A DNA stretch of 64,000 nucleotides from Candidatus Hydrogenedentota bacterium (GTDB lineage Bacteria > Hydrogenedentota > Hydrogenedentia > Hydrogenedentales > SLHB01), in NCBI GenBank assembly GCA_035416745.1, contig DAOLNV010000009.1:50824-114823 (forward strand). Reading direction: 5' to 3'. The notes beneath the pieces are model-generated. The model saw only the letters and a list, made by a program, of their open reading frames with translations, was not told the origin of the DNA and ran no database searches. The translations under genes and the position numbers were made by a program. Below, piece after piece: positions 55,477-64,000 of this stretch (its first letter is position 1; every line of letters starts with the position of its first letter).

Positions 55477-56382
55477 TCAGGCGGGCGTGGCGGTTCCGGC
55501 CTTGCCGACGGCGTTGATGTGGTCGATCACGCCGTCGAGTTCTCCCCGGTTAAGGAACCCGATGGTCATGGCGTCGACGGTGCCGAGTCCTATGACGAAC
55601 GTGAGCGATTCGGGGATCTTGGCAACGATGTTGGGGTCGCCTTCGCCGAGGATCTTCATACCGAGGACGCCTTTGCCGGCGTCGTGAATGGCTTTGATTA
55701 CGGGGACGACTTCCTCGACGGGGCCGTCCATATGGCTGTTGAATGGGTTGATTCGGACCAGGACCACGTCGGCCCATTCGGTGGTGGGAACCTGTTTCAA
55801 GGAGGCCAAGGTATGGCAGGACACACCGACGGCGCGTATCTGGCCTTTGGCTTTGGCTTCGGACAGGACGTCGCGGGTGGCCTTGAACTGGTCAGGCCAG
55901 TTCTCTTCGCCGTTGCGCAAGCAGTGCATGAGGACAACGTCGAGGACGTCGGTGTCTATCTCCTTGCGGATGCGCTCGATGTCGGCCCGGACGGTTTCGG
56001 GCTCGCGCTCCCATACTTTGGTGGAAAGCATGACTTTCTCGCGGGGGATGGAATTCTTGAGTGCTTTGTTCATGAAGGGATGCGAACCGTAACGGTCGGC
56101 GAGGTCGAAATAGGTGATGCCGCGCTCGTACGCGTACTCGAGGAGTTTGACCAGTTCGCCTTCGGGAAGCAGGGTCTGATCGGTGATGCCGGGGCCCTTT
56201 CCCCGGGTGCCGGTGCCGATGCCGAGCAGGGTGCATGTGATTCCGGTTTTGCCCAGGGTGCGCATAGTGGTGGCGGTCAGGGAGGCGGTCTCGGCGACCG
56301 ATGTGGCAAGGGGCAGAGCGGCGGTCGCAGCCAACAGGCCGGCGGTGGTCTTCAGGAAATCGCGGCGTTTCATGCTGTCCAC
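55477..56382 (-). CDS. Tat-exported aldo/keto reductase
   Basis: 301 residues. A twin-arginine signal (MKRRDFLKTTAGLLAAT) is followed by the AKR barrel. The likely tetrad is D and Y in FDLADRYG, K in LSTKVW and H in VLMHCLRN. I chose the GTG at 56382, which has AGAGGA at about seven bases. An ATG at 56373 is close. It belongs to an export-targeted AKR group common in planctomycete-like bacteria. The substrate is unknown. Confidence 0.88.
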   Translation of the reverse strand: MDSMKRRDFLKTTAGLLAATAALPLATSVAETASLTATTMRTLGKTGITCTLLGIGTGTRGKGPGITDQTLLPEGELVKLLEYAYERGITYFDLADRYGSHPFMNKALKNSIPREKVMLSTKVWEREPETVRADIERIRKEIDTDVLDVVLMHCLRNGEENWPDQFKATRDVLSEAKAKGQIRAVGVSCHTLASLKQVPTTEWADVVLVRINPFNSHMDGPVEEVVPVIKAIHDAGKGVLGMKILGEGDPNIVAKIPESLTFVIGLGTVDAMTIGFLNRGELDGVIDHINAVGKAGTATPA

Positions 56383-56550
56383 GGTGATTCCTCTCTTACG
56401 GGCTGTCAAGCCCCTCGTTGCAGTGCTCCAATGGCAACGAAGATGACTTTACGAGGGAAAGGCAGCAGTGTCAAGTCAACAACACGAGGACCGCAGGGGT
56501 GGCGCGGCCAAGCCGCTGCGGCCGAGATGACCGGCACGGGCAATCACCCC

Positions 56551-56577
56551 CCAAACGGGGTCTCAAAGCCCCTGTTT
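56551..56577 (-). terminator. Terminator-like hairpin after the PKD protein gene
   Basis: AAACGGGG (56553-56560) pairs with CCCCTGTTT (56569-56577) with one bulge and an eight-base loop, starting three bases after the stop. The minus-strand side is followed by GTTTGGGGGG, not by a U-tract, so confidence is moderate. Confidence 0.55.
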
Positions 56578-56580
56578 CCT

Positions 56581-59403
56581 TTATGGGCTGACGCTGCCGC
56601 CGGCGTATTTGTAAGCCTCCGAGACGGGCGGCTCGTAGGGCATGGTGTTCGGGGTGACGCGCAATTCGGTGCAGAAGGCATGAAGAATGCCGCCGTGATT
56701 GAACGTGAGTTCCACAAAGAAGCCGGTCCACGTACTTGGCGCCGCGGGAGTGGTGACGGCGGCGATGTACACGCCGTCATCATCGGGATCGCTGAGGGGC
56801 GCCGAAGACCAGATTGGACCGACGGTTTCATAGCGGAAATCGCGCGCCGGCCCGTTCACGGTGGCGGACCAGAGCCTGACTTCGGTGGGTGGAAACGCGC
56901 TGTCCGTCTGAACCCGGATTTCGTTGTCGGCCGTCACTTCCCAAGTGAAGGACGGCAAGGGCGCGTCCGTGGTAACTTCTTCAAAGAAACTGAAGATGCT
57001 GGCGGCGAGTTCCTCGTAGGCGGTGCCCTGCTCGAGGCTGTGATCGGTATTGGGCATGTAGCGCAACCGGGTTTCTCCCGGAAGGTCATGGACATAGAAC
57101 TGGGCGGAATCGGGCAGGAAGAACTGGTCTCCAGTCGAGTTGATGATAAGTTTGGGCATGGTCAATAGCGACAGGTAGGAATACGGGTCGACGATCCCGA
57201 GCAGTTGCTGGCCCTCTACCGTGCCAAACCGGCCGAAGATGTTGAAATCGACATAGTCGTGGACCGCGGCGGAGTAGCCGTTGTAGGCCTGGTAGTGGTA
57301 GTCCATTTGCGTCTTCATGTTGAGGACATCGATCACGAGCGGAGCGATGGCTCTCACGCGGTCATCCGCGACGGCGGTGAGCCAGGTGGTCCAGCCGCGT
57401 TTGGAGGCGCCCGTGACGACAAAATCGTTGACGGCAAGGCCGAGAGTTGCTCCAAATTGCTGCGTGACGTCCATGGCCGATACCGCGCTCTTGGTCATGG
57501 GCAGCAGGAGGGGCCAGAATTCGTCGCCGCCATTCAGGTATTGGTCATAGGTATATGCGATGGCTTCGTCTTCGTAGCGGCCAACACCGTCGTTATGGAA
57601 TACAAGGGGCTGGTTGGGAACCGTTGGGAGAACTACGGCAACCGCACCCATCTGAGCCACGAAATCGAGGGCGATCAGGGCCTCGGTCGGCAGGTTTGCA
57701 GGATCGAAGTTGGGCGTGTCGGAATTCGAGCCGCCGGCGATGATCATGAGCGCGGTATTGGAGGCAGCAACGGAAGGAGTCGCAACCAGCATCCAATGTC
57801 GCCATTGAGCAGGCGCCACTTCGCCGGACCGGAAGGTTTGCGACCTCAAATCCAGCACGGTCAGGGTAATGGTTTGGTCCTCGTAAGGAACCGCGACGGA
57901 CGAGTAGACGGAGTAGCTTGGCGGGCCGGATTCGATGATGTAGCGTTCCAGGGTCGACAAGGCCGATACCGTGATGTAGTTGGTTTTGACCTCGGTATCG
58001 GAACCGTAAGCGTTGGCGACTCGGAGGGTCACGGTGTACACGCCTTCCTCGCTGTAGGCATGCCTGGGGTTAGCCATGCTGCTGGCGCCGCCGTCCCCGA
58101 AGTCCCATAACCATGAGGTAATGGGCGGAGGGATGGCGTACGAGGCGTCGGTAAACTGGATTTCCTGCTCGGTATAGGCGTTCTGGGTGTCAGCGGTGAA
58201 CTCTGCCACGATGGTGTTTTCGATCACTCTGACGTAGTTGGCGATTGTGGCGGTGTTCGTCTGGCCGTTTTGTGCGGTAACGGTCAAGGAGACCGTGAAA
58301 GAGCCCGTTTTCTGGTAGGTATGGAGGGGGCTCGTCACGGTGCTGGTAGCGCCATCGCCGAATTCCCAGAACCATTCAACGATAGGAAATGTTCCGGCCT
58401 GCGACAGGTCCTGGAATTGCACCTTTGCTCCGGATGATACCAAGACGACTTCGCGGACATCCGCCGAGAATGCGGCTTGGGGCGCCACGGGCGACACGGT
58501 TATGTAGTTCTGTTTGGTCTTGGTGTCTTGGCCATGGGCCGACTGAACAGTCAACGTGACGGCATATGTGCCGACCTCGGCGTACGCGTAGCTGGGATTC
58601 TGGAGGCGGCTGGTTCTCCCGTCCCCGAAATCCCAGCTGTATGAGGTTATGGGGCTTGTTCCCGGCTCGGCGAGACTCGTGAAATAGATGGTTTCGCCGG
58701 GTATAGTGTTGAGCGGCTCGGCACTGAAGTCGGCAATTGGAGGTTCTTTAGCGCGGATGAACACGTAATCCCGGCGCGTCAGGGTTGCCGTTTTGTCGCC
58801 GGTGGACACGGTGAGCGACACATCGTACGACCCCGTGGAAGCATAAGCGTGCGGGGGGTTCTGCTCGGTACTCGATGCGCCATCTCCGAAGTCCCACTGC
58901 CAGCTGATGATAGAGGGCGTTCCGGAAACGGTCCGGGACTCGTCCTTAAACTGGAGCAATTCGTCTACAAACGCCGAATTGCTGCTTACGGCAAAGGCCG
59001 CGGTAACCTCGCGAACCGCTTGCACCGAGACCTGCACCCGTGAAGCGCCCTCAGCGGTAATGCTGACAGTGGCCAGATTGGTTCCGATGGACATGAGGTC
59101 GCGGTTGACGGATATGCTTATCGTAGCGGGGTCATCGGGGCCTGAACTGGTTCCTGTCTCGGGAGAAACAGTAGCCCAGGAAACGTTGCTGCTGGCAAGG
59201 AACCGGCCCAGCGGCACGCTGGTATAGTTCTTGCACACCTGCACAGTCAGAGACGTCTCGTCGGTGCCAAAATCGAGCGATGCCGGAGACACCATGAGCG
59301 CCAATGTGGCATCAGGCGGGGCGGAGGGGCAACCCGTAACCGCTGCCGCCAACAGCCCCCCGAGCATCAACACACCGATTGCAGACCACAAACGCCTTTT
59401 CAT
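56581..59403 (-). CDS. Lipoprotein with BACON-like domain, four PKD domains and a PhoPQ-activated (PqaA-type) hydrolase domain
   Basis: 940 residues. A lipobox (VTGCPS) follows the first 20 residues. A BACON-like beta domain covers about 30-130 and is followed by four PKD repeats (WDFGDG/WEFGDG motifs at four places up to about residue 490). A domain similar to PhoPQ-activated pathogenicity-related proteins then covers about 495-930, with nucleophile motif GASKRGW, an acid near STGDQFF and the histidine in NTDHSL. It is a surface esterase- or amidase-like enzyme of unknown substrate. The ATG at 59403 is supported by GGGGGA upstream. Confidence 0.88.
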   Translation of the reverse strand: MKRRLWSAIGVLMLGGLLAAAVTGCPSAPPDATLALMVSPASLDFGTDETSLTVQVCKNYTSVPLGRFLASSNVSWATVSPETGTSSGPDDPATISISVNRDLMSIGTNLATVSITAEGASRVQVSVQAVREVTAAFAVSSNSAFVDELLQFKDESRTVSGTPSIISWQWDFGDGASSTEQNPPHAYASTGSYDVSLTVSTGDKTATLTRRDYVFIRAKEPPIADFSAEPLNTIPGETIYFTSLAEPGTSPITSYSWDFGDGRTSRLQNPSYAYAEVGTYAVTLTVQSAHGQDTKTKQNYITVSPVAPQAAFSADVREVVLVSSGAKVQFQDLSQAGTFPIVEWFWEFGDGATSTVTSPLHTYQKTGSFTVSLTVTAQNGQTNTATIANYVRVIENTIVAEFTADTQNAYTEQEIQFTDASYAIPPPITSWLWDFGDGGASSMANPRHAYSEEGVYTVTLRVANAYGSDTEVKTNYITVSALSTLERYIIESGPPSYSVYSSVAVPYEDQTITLTVLDLRSQTFRSGEVAPAQWRHWMLVATPSVAASNTALMIIAGGSNSDTPNFDPANLPTEALIALDFVAQMGAVAVVLPTVPNQPLVFHNDGVGRYEDEAIAYTYDQYLNGGDEFWPLLLPMTKSAVSAMDVTQQFGATLGLAVNDFVVTGASKRGWTTWLTAVADDRVRAIAPLVIDVLNMKTQMDYHYQAYNGYSAAVHDYVDFNIFGRFGTVEGQQLLGIVDPYSYLSLLTMPKLIINSTGDQFFLPDSAQFYVHDLPGETRLRYMPNTDHSLEQGTAYEELAASIFSFFEEVTTDAPLPSFTWEVTADNEIRVQTDSAFPPTEVRLWSATVNGPARDFRYETVGPIWSSAPLSDPDDDGVYIAAVTTPAAPSTWTGFFVELTFNHGGILHAFCTELRVTPNTMPYEPPVSEAYKYAGGSVSP

Positions 59404-59583
59404 GGGTGCTGTCCCCCGAGTTGCATTGTTGCCGACTTCGCTTACACCTCTTGAAATGACGGCCAATACACAATCCCTACAGTGCATAGCCTGCTCGCCG
59501 GGAGCCATGATGCCAAGGATTTGCAGAAAGGTCAACAGTTTTCCCAAGAAGCCGGCCTGCAACTCCCCCGCCTGCCCGAGGGC

Positions 59584-60363
59584 TTACCATTTCTTGCGGA
59601 TGGGGATGCCGGCCTGAAGCAGCTCTTCTTTGATCTGAGCAATTGTGAATTCGCCCGTATGGACCATGCTGGCGACGATGGCAGCGTCAGCGTGGGCCTT
59701 CGTGAAGGCATCGACGATATGTTGGCAGGTTCCTGCGCCGCCGGAGGCGACTGTGGGGATACTGGTGTTTGTGGCAATCAACCGGGTCAGGGTCAATTCG
59801 TAGCCCGCCCGGGTACCGTCAGCATCAACCGAATTGACTACGATTTCGCCGGCGCCAAGGTCTTCGGCGCGTCTGGCCCATTCGAGAGCGTCGAGACCGG
59901 TGCATTCACGAAATCCGCGGGTCGTGACCTCATAGCCGCTGGGAAATGACCGAGCATCTTCGGCGCGGACGGGGTCCATGCCCAAAACGATATTCTGGCG
60001 GCCCAAGGCTTTAGCCATCTCGGAGATAATGAGCGGATTCTTCACGGCCAGCGAGTTAACGGAGACCTTCTCGGCGCCGGCGTCGAGAACGTTGTACATG
60101 TCGCGGATGCTGTGAAGCCCTCCCCCGACGGCAAAAGGGATGTGGATAACCTTGCCGATTTCGCGGACCATCTCGAGATCGATGGGCCGCTCTTCGGCTG
60201 ATGCCGTAATATCGTAAAAGACAAGCTCGTCGGCACCGCCTTCGCTATAGGCGACGGCGAGCTCGATGGGGTCGCCTAAATCAAGGTTGTTCTGGAACTT
60301 AACGCCCTTGGTCACCTTGCGGTTGCGAATGTCCAGACAGGGTATGATGCGCTTTGTCAGCAT
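59584..60363 (-). CDS. hisF: Imidazole glycerol phosphate synthase subunit HisF
   Basis: 259 residues, full length. MLTKRIIPCLDIRNRKVTKG carries the first catalytic aspartate (CLDI), FAVGGGLHSIRDM is a phosphate loop, GMDPVRAE carries the second aspartate region, and DADGTRAGYELTLTRLIA follows. It cyclises PRFAR with ammonia from HisH to give IGP and AICAR. GGGAGGG precedes the ATG. The start overlaps the hisH stop by seven bases. hisA is not adjacent. Confidence 0.96.
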   Translation of the reverse strand: MLTKRIIPCLDIRNRKVTKGVKFQNNLDLGDPIELAVAYSEGGADELVFYDITASAEERPIDLEMVREIGKVIHIPFAVGGGLHSIRDMYNVLDAGAEKVSVNSLAVKNPLIISEMAKALGRQNIVLGMDPVRAEDARSFPSGYEVTTRGFRECTGLDALEWARRAEDLGAGEIVVNSVDADGTRAGYELTLTRLIATNTSIPTVASGGAGTCQHIVDAFTKAHADAAIVASMVHTGEFTIAQIKEELLQAGIPIRKKW

Positions 60364-60980
60364 GTTCCCTCCCACATACTGAAGTTCTTGAGGAGCTGAA
60401 GGCCGATTCGTCCTGAGCGCTCGGGATGAAACTGGGTTGCCGCGAGATTGTCCTTTCCGATAACGGAGGCGAACCGGGTGCCCGCGTATTCGGTTTCGGC
60501 GAGGATGTACGATGGGTCCGAGGGCACGGGGTAGTAGCTGTGAACGAAATAGAACTCGCTTTCGTTCTCGATGTCGCGGAAAAGGGGGTGTTCTCGCCGG
60601 ATTTGGATGGTGTTCCAGCCCATCTGAGGGATTTTGCACAGAGGGTCCGGCGGCGCAAATCTCTTGACGCTTCCGGGGACGAGGCAGAGGCAATCAACTC
60701 CCCCATCTTCCTCCGAGTGCTCGAAGATGACCTGTGTCCCGAGACAGATGCCGAGGAAGGGGATGCCCTTTCGCACCACACCGCGGAGCGCATCAATAAG
60801 TTCCAGCTGGTTCAGGTTTTTCATGGCGGAACCGGCCGCGCCCACGCCGGGGAAGATTACGTGGTCCGCAGAGGCGATCTCTCGCGGATCTTGAGTAACC
60901 TTGGCAGGCAACCCCAAGTGCTCAAGGGCCAGCCGCACGCTGGTCAAGTTGCCTGCTCTGTAGTCGACAATGGCTATCAC
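60357..60980 (-). CDS. hisH: Imidazole glycerol phosphate synthase glutaminase subunit HisH
   Basis: 207 residues. The catalytic cysteine C79 lies in LGICLGTQ and the catalytic histidine and glutamate in FHPERSG. The N-terminus MIAIVDYRAGNLTSV is the normal HisH start, which favours the GTG at 60980 over the GTG one codon upstream. It releases ammonia from glutamine for HisF and is made first in this two-gene unit. Confidence 0.96.
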   Translation of the reverse strand: MIAIVDYRAGNLTSVRLALEHLGLPAKVTQDPREIASADHVIFPGVGAAGSAMKNLNQLELIDALRGVVRKGIPFLGICLGTQVIFEHSEEDGGVDCLCLVPGSVKRFAPPDPLCKIPQMGWNTIQIRREHPLFRDIENESEFYFVHSYYPVPSDPSYILAETEYAGTRFASVIGKDNLAATQFHPERSGRIGLQLLKNFSMWEGTC

Positions 60981-61419
60981 CACATGCTCCCCGCGCTTGG
61001 CGCGGCCAGGGTAAATTCGTGAAATCGGGTATTCCAACGCGCCTCGAAGCGCAATACTATACTGGACGTCCTGGGCCAACGCAAATTGGCAAATCCCGCC
61101 TGTATCCGGCGGAATATGCGCATAGGGACAAGGCTCGCATGTCTAGGGAACCCAGCAATGTCCATACGCGGAGACGCCAACAACATGGGGAAAAAGGACG
61201 GTAGATAAGACCTTTGCTTTGGGAAAACCAGCCTTGCAGCCGGAGTGCGCAGTCAGGACATCGGAGAAGACGCAGCAGGGCTGGGCGCATCATTACCCAG
61301 CGGCGCAAGTCATTCATTTGCAGTTGTTTGTGCGGGGGGGAGAGGATATTTGATCATTTTCGCTCACTGAATCATACTATTTACAGTTTGGATGGGAGAC
61401 GTATCGAGGAGATTGCGGC
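60981..61419. other. Intergenic region with a candidate promoter
   Basis: 439 bases between divergent hisH and the gene at 61420. The only candidate promoter lies at 61350-61378: TTGATC, then CATACT 17 bases on. GAGGAG at 61408-61413 is the ribosome site. On the minus strand, about 61220-61290 encodes LLRLLRCPDCALRLQ after an ATG, which resembles the zinc-ribbon start of some methyltransferases. The frame then loses the pattern, so it is either a remnant or chance. Confidence 0.4.
61350..61378 (+). promoter_or_regulatory. Candidate promoter of the 61420 gene
   Basis: TTGATC (61350-61355) and CATACT (61373-61378) match the -35 and -10 boxes at four of six positions each, with a 17-base spacer. 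The predicted start is about 35 bases before the ATG. Confidence 0.35.
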
Positions 61420-61770
61420 ATGAAAGCACGCAAGAAGTCAGAATGGAAGATGGCTATTCGCGAAGAGGCAAAGCGCAAGGTGCGGGGGCCTCACTGCGAC
61501 GTGTCCACGCGCGGCGACTACTCGAGGCAGGTCGAGGCGGGATTGCGGGAACTTCGGACGAAAATGAGCGAGGCCGGCGACGGAAAAGCGAAACGCATCA
61601 AGAGCGAGCTTACCTATCTTCTCAACAACTACGCCCCCCGGTACGACGCCCGCATAGAACAGCTTATTGACGATTGGCGGCGCAGCGGCGACCCTGAATA
61701 CGACCCCGGCATTCGAATCAAGCACAGGAAGGCCAGCCAGATTCATATGCGGGATAGCGGACGTCTTTAG
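61420..61770 (+). CDS. Small basic protein of unknown function
   Basis: 116 residues, rich in lysine and arginine. RQVEAGLRELRTKMSEA is predicted helical, and NNYAPRYDARIEQLIDDWRRS follows. There is no signal peptide or membrane segment. GAGGAG lies six to eight bases before the ATG. It is a monocistronic-looking gene with its own possible promoter. A nucleic-acid- or protein-binding role is only a guess from its charge. Confidence 0.6.
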   Translation: MKARKKSEWKMAIREEAKRKVRGPHCDVSTRGDYSRQVEAGLRELRTKMSEAGDGKAKRIKSELTYLLNNYAPRYDARIEQLIDDWRRSGDPEYDPGIRIKHRKASQIHMRDSGRL

Positions 61771-62147
61771 CCAACTGAGTTGACTCGTTTGTAGCGTACA
61801 CGCGGGGGAAAACGTGCCCTTTCTTGTGGTGCAGGCGAAGACGCCAGGGTCCCAGCAACCCGCATCGTCGATGCCCAGTCCCTTCGTGAACGGCAATCAA
61901 TGCATGGCCGTACGCGATAAACAGCCCGGTCCTGTCGCGAAAAAGACCCCTCAGCGTGCGCCGGGGATTACTGAGGCCTGCCGAAGGCGAAGGCTATGGT
62001 TTGAACGAGACTGGTCCAGGATCGTTTTATCTGCAGGAGGATGGAGACGCAAACCGCGGATAACACGCATTAGAGGGGCGCGCTCGGCTGCCTGGCCGAC
62101 TGCGGTCTCGTGCCGGCGGTTGAGAGGCGGCGAGAGAGGAGGCTTCT
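61771..62147. other. Intergenic region, nothing recognised
   Basis: 377 bases. I see no conserved element, only the GAGGAGG ribosome site just before 62148. Confidence 0.4.
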
Positions 62148-62648
62148 ATGAAGTGGGCGTGGTTCTGCGGAAGCTCTTTTGTCGCGATTTTGGCTGGCAT
62201 AGCCTTGGCCGCGGCGTCTCTTGGGGAGCAGGGCGCGAAACCTGTCTCTGGCCAAGCGCCGCTATTGCTGGCGCCCCTCTTTTCGACGGCGTTGGATGGG
62301 CCGGAATTCACGCTCAATTACAGGAACGACACAAGCGAGCCCGTCGATATTATCGATTTGCTGGCGGGATCTTATGCCACGCTTGATGGCAGGGTATATC
62401 CTCGCACTTCCGTCGCGTTCGTGGGAAATCCGGATGTCGCTCCCGGCCAAACCTGGGCCGGCGACGTCTCGTTGGCCGAATACCTTCCGGGATGGGAAAA
62501 GAAGGGGTACAGCGAGACGCTGAAGCGATGGCGGTGGAAGATTCCGCTGGAATCGGGAAGGCATACCTTGTCCGTCACGTTGGGCGCAAAGGAATACGGG
62601 CCGATTGCTTTTGTTTGGAAGGGAGATGTTGCGCTGCTTTACGAGTAG
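62148..62648 (+). CDS. Secreted protein of unknown function
   Basis: 166 residues. A signal peptide (about 1-22) precedes a beta-rich domain with TLNYRNDTSEPVDIIDLLA and a conserved-looking LSVTLGAKEYGPIAFVWKGD at the end. This is reminiscent of immunoglobulin-like folds seen in secreted proteins. GAGGAGG lies five bases before the ATG. No family was recognised. Confidence 0.65.
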   Translation: MKWAWFCGSSFVAILAGIALAAASLGEQGAKPVSGQAPLLLAPLFSTALDGPEFTLNYRNDTSEPVDIIDLLAGSYATLDGRVYPRTSVAFVGNPDVAPGQTWAGDVSLAEYLPGWEKKGYSETLKRWRWKIPLESGRHTLSVTLGAKEYGPIAFVWKGDVALLYE

Positions 62649-62829
62649 AATCGCCGATATGGCCTGTCTGAAACCACAGATGATAGCGGCCGCGGAAGAT
62701 GACCGCCGAGGGCGGCGGTCCCACACGGTCCCACAACGAGAAAGGCCCCCGTATTCGCCTGTTGCGTTCTACCCGCGTGCGTGAGTTGCAGACCGCCGCG
62801 AAAAGTGACTCCGTACAAGAAGCCGGCTA

Positions 62830-63660
62830 CTACTGGAGCATGAGCTTGAGTGCCTCCGCGAACTCGATGTGCTCTTTGCCAGCAAGCAGATGGTCGCCCC
62901 CGGGGATCTCTATCAGCCGGGAAGATTCCAAGGCAGTATGAACGGACCGATTGACCTCCATCGGCACGATGGGATCGTCACTGCCGTGCAGCATGACGAG
63001 GTGTGGCCATGAGAGGTGCGTCATGCTTGCGGGGTCTTCCGCACGCCAATCATCGCCGAACCCCGTCACGAGGTCCGCGTGGGGCCATGAGGCCTCCCAA
63101 TCCGCGAAACTCAGCGGCGCACTGACGGCCACCACGGCTTCGATGCCGGGATTGTCCAGGGCGTACTTGACGGCCAACGCGCCTCCAGCGGAGTATCCGT
63201 ACAGGTACACGGGGCCGCTTACAGCGGGCAGTTCTTCGCCGAGAGCAAAATCGACGGCCTGCTGGATATCGTAACGAGCTTGCGGCCAACAGGGCGCCTC
63301 GCGCGTGCCCAACGAGTAATCGATGTTCAGACAAGTGATGCCCGTACGGTTGACAAACCCTTTGACTTTCTCCTCGATATCCTTGCGGCTCCCGCTGGAC
63401 CATCCCCCGCCGTGGATCCAAATCACCACGGGGCTGTTTGAGTTGATTGGGTAGTCATAGGGGTGAGGGAAGACGATGTCCGCCACTTGCCAGGGATGGG
63501 GACCATACTGAACTTCGCGCGTGGATACGTCCAGCAGAAATGCATCCTCAGACTCTGGCGGCTGGACAGGGTTGCCCCCTGAACCCGCCAGCCACACTAT
63601 TGCCCCTATCCCCCCGGCAACGACGGATAGGGAAATAGCGACATAGAGAATTCGACGCAT
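62830..63660 (-). CDS. Alpha/beta-hydrolase (esterase/lipase-like), exported
   Basis: 276 residues. An N-terminal hydrophobic stretch (about 6-25) acts as signal or anchor. VVIWIHGGGWSSGSRKD gives the HGGG oxyanion hole, and YGYSAGGALAV gives the GxSxG nucleophile. The acid D lies in GSDDPIVP and the histidine in GGDHLLAG. It belongs to the BD-FAE/HSL-like esterase group and probably deacetylates or deacylates glycans or lipids at the cell surface. Confidence 0.92.
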   Translation of the reverse strand: MRRILYVAISLSVVAGGIGAIVWLAGSGGNPVQPPESEDAFLLDVSTREVQYGPHPWQVADIVFPHPYDYPINSNSPVVIWIHGGGWSSGSRKDIEEKVKGFVNRTGITCLNIDYSLGTREAPCWPQARYDIQQAVDFALGEELPAVSGPVYLYGYSAGGALAVKYALDNPGIEAVVAVSAPLSFADWEASWPHADLVTGFGDDWRAEDPASMTHLSWPHLVMLHGSDDPIVPMEVNRSVHTALESSRLIEIPGGDHLLAGKEHIEFAEALKLMLQ

Positions 63661-63777
63661 TTATAGCCACCTACCATCTCCTTTTTATCATACTCCCGCG
63701 ATTATTTCAAGGTGCGATTCAACCGGGCAAATACGGGGATTGACCGGGTTCGTGGACCTTCAGCAACGGGCCGGGGC

Positions 63778-64000
63778 TTACTCCTTCAGGGCCAAACACG
63801 CGTCGACGATGCGTTGGCGGGCATCCTGCAGGGCTTGGGTGGCCTCCTCATACGCTGGTACGCTGTCAGGACTCAGGCGAAGCCGTCTGCCCGTTGCGCG
63901 GAGGGTCTCCTCCATCGACGGCGGCATTTCGTCCAGGAGCTTCTTGAAACCGGCGAGAGCGCCCTCCGCCACGCCGCGCGCTTCGGCATCACGAATCGCC
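63778..64000 (-). CDS. 3' part of an unidentified protein-coding gene
   Basis: The frame is open to the end of the window, so the true 5' end lies beyond 64000. The visible C-terminal part is about 74 residues. It is helical and charged, with KKLLDEMPPSMEETLRATG and AYEEATQALQDARQRIVDACL. Too little is present to name a family. Confidence 0.5.
   Translation of the reverse strand, partial: AIRDAEARGVAEGALAGFKKLLDEMPPSMEETLRATGRRLRLSPDSVPAYEEATQALQDARQRIVDACLALKE

Noticed and set aside
61057..61317. Minus-strand open frame starting with a CPDC zinc-ribbon-like stretch (ALLRLLRCPDCALRLQ)
   Set aside because: After this stretch the frame loses any pattern of a methyltransferase or Trm112-like protein and has no convincing ribosome site. 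At most it is a remnant.
1..64000. CRISPR arrays, prophage genes and rRNA/tRNA genes
   Set aside because: No regularly spaced short repeats, integrase, capsid or ribosomal RNA sequences were seen. The repeats at 19.4 and 40.2 kb are palindromic, not spacer-type.

Overview
The window is about 60% GC, gene-dense and chromosomal. It carries no phage, plasmid, rRNA, tRNA or CRISPR signature that I can see. The gene content points to an uncultured or poorly studied Gram-negative bacterium with a large polysaccharide and secreted-protein repertoire, close in style to Hydrogenedentota, Planctomycetota or Lentisphaerota. The pointers are a prepilin-type pseudopilin with a DGHV tail motif, secreted PQQ-type beta-propellers, UroD-like methyltransferase-family proteins, Tat-exported Gfo/Idh and aldo/keto proteins, GH123/DUF4091 and GH1 glycosidases, and a GntR/LacI chimeric regulator. 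The phylum is an inference from this style, not a demonstrated placement.

Layout. 1-13115 (+): one tightly packed run of 12 genes. It starts with two ATPase/ABC-2 permease pairs, continues with two paralogous membrane-anchored proteins of unknown function and a complete Dpp/Opp-type importer (binding protein, two permeases, two ATPases), and ends with a class III aminotransferase. 13121-19123 (-): recQ, then two secreted PQQ propeller proteins, one fused to LamG and methyltransferase-like domains. 19374-19615: a structured, nearly palindromic repeat element. 19805-25710: a GH123-like protein, a UroD-like protein and a secreted glycosidase-like protein. 25892-28754 (+): a three-gene FtsX/LolD-type ABC cassette with a dedicated secreted, membrane-anchored partner. 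29030-33360 (-): pseudopilin, GntR/LacI regulator and a lipoprotein hydrolase. 34239-37717: a YtrA-type regulator facing a housekeeping operon (nnrE, thpR, yggT, pcm, ABC ATPase).

37745-42839: GH1 beta-glucosidase, an AKR-like barrel, a tandem palindromic repeat cluster, a PmoA-like (DUF6807) protein and a Tat-exported Gfo/Idh protein. 43007-43174: rpmG (ribosomal protein L33). 43242-49526: glycerate kinase, a second UroD-like protein, a GT-C membrane protein, a zinc-finger protein, a small membrane protein and a SurA-like lipoprotein. 49539-56382 (-): amidohydrolase, secreted peroxiredoxin, FAD oxidase, Gfo/Idh dehydrogenase, sugar isomerase and a Tat-exported aldo/keto reductase. 56581-60980 (-): a PKD-repeat/PhoPQ-type lipoprotein, then hisF and hisH. 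61420-64000: two proteins of unknown function, an exported esterase and the 3' end of an unidentified gene.

How the genes fit together. Much of the window looks like glycan or plant-matter catabolism: outer-surface hydrolases and binding domains, Gfo/Idh plus TIM-barrel isomerase modules for unusual sugars, glycerate kinase, and a sugar-type regulator. This is combined with peptide import and ordinary housekeeping functions. I found no defence island and no clear new multi-gene machine. The strongest undescribed signals are the covarying palindrome at 19.4-19.6 kb, the repeat cluster at 40.2-40.45 kb, the secreted methyltransferase-PQQ fusion, and the three-gene ABC cassette.
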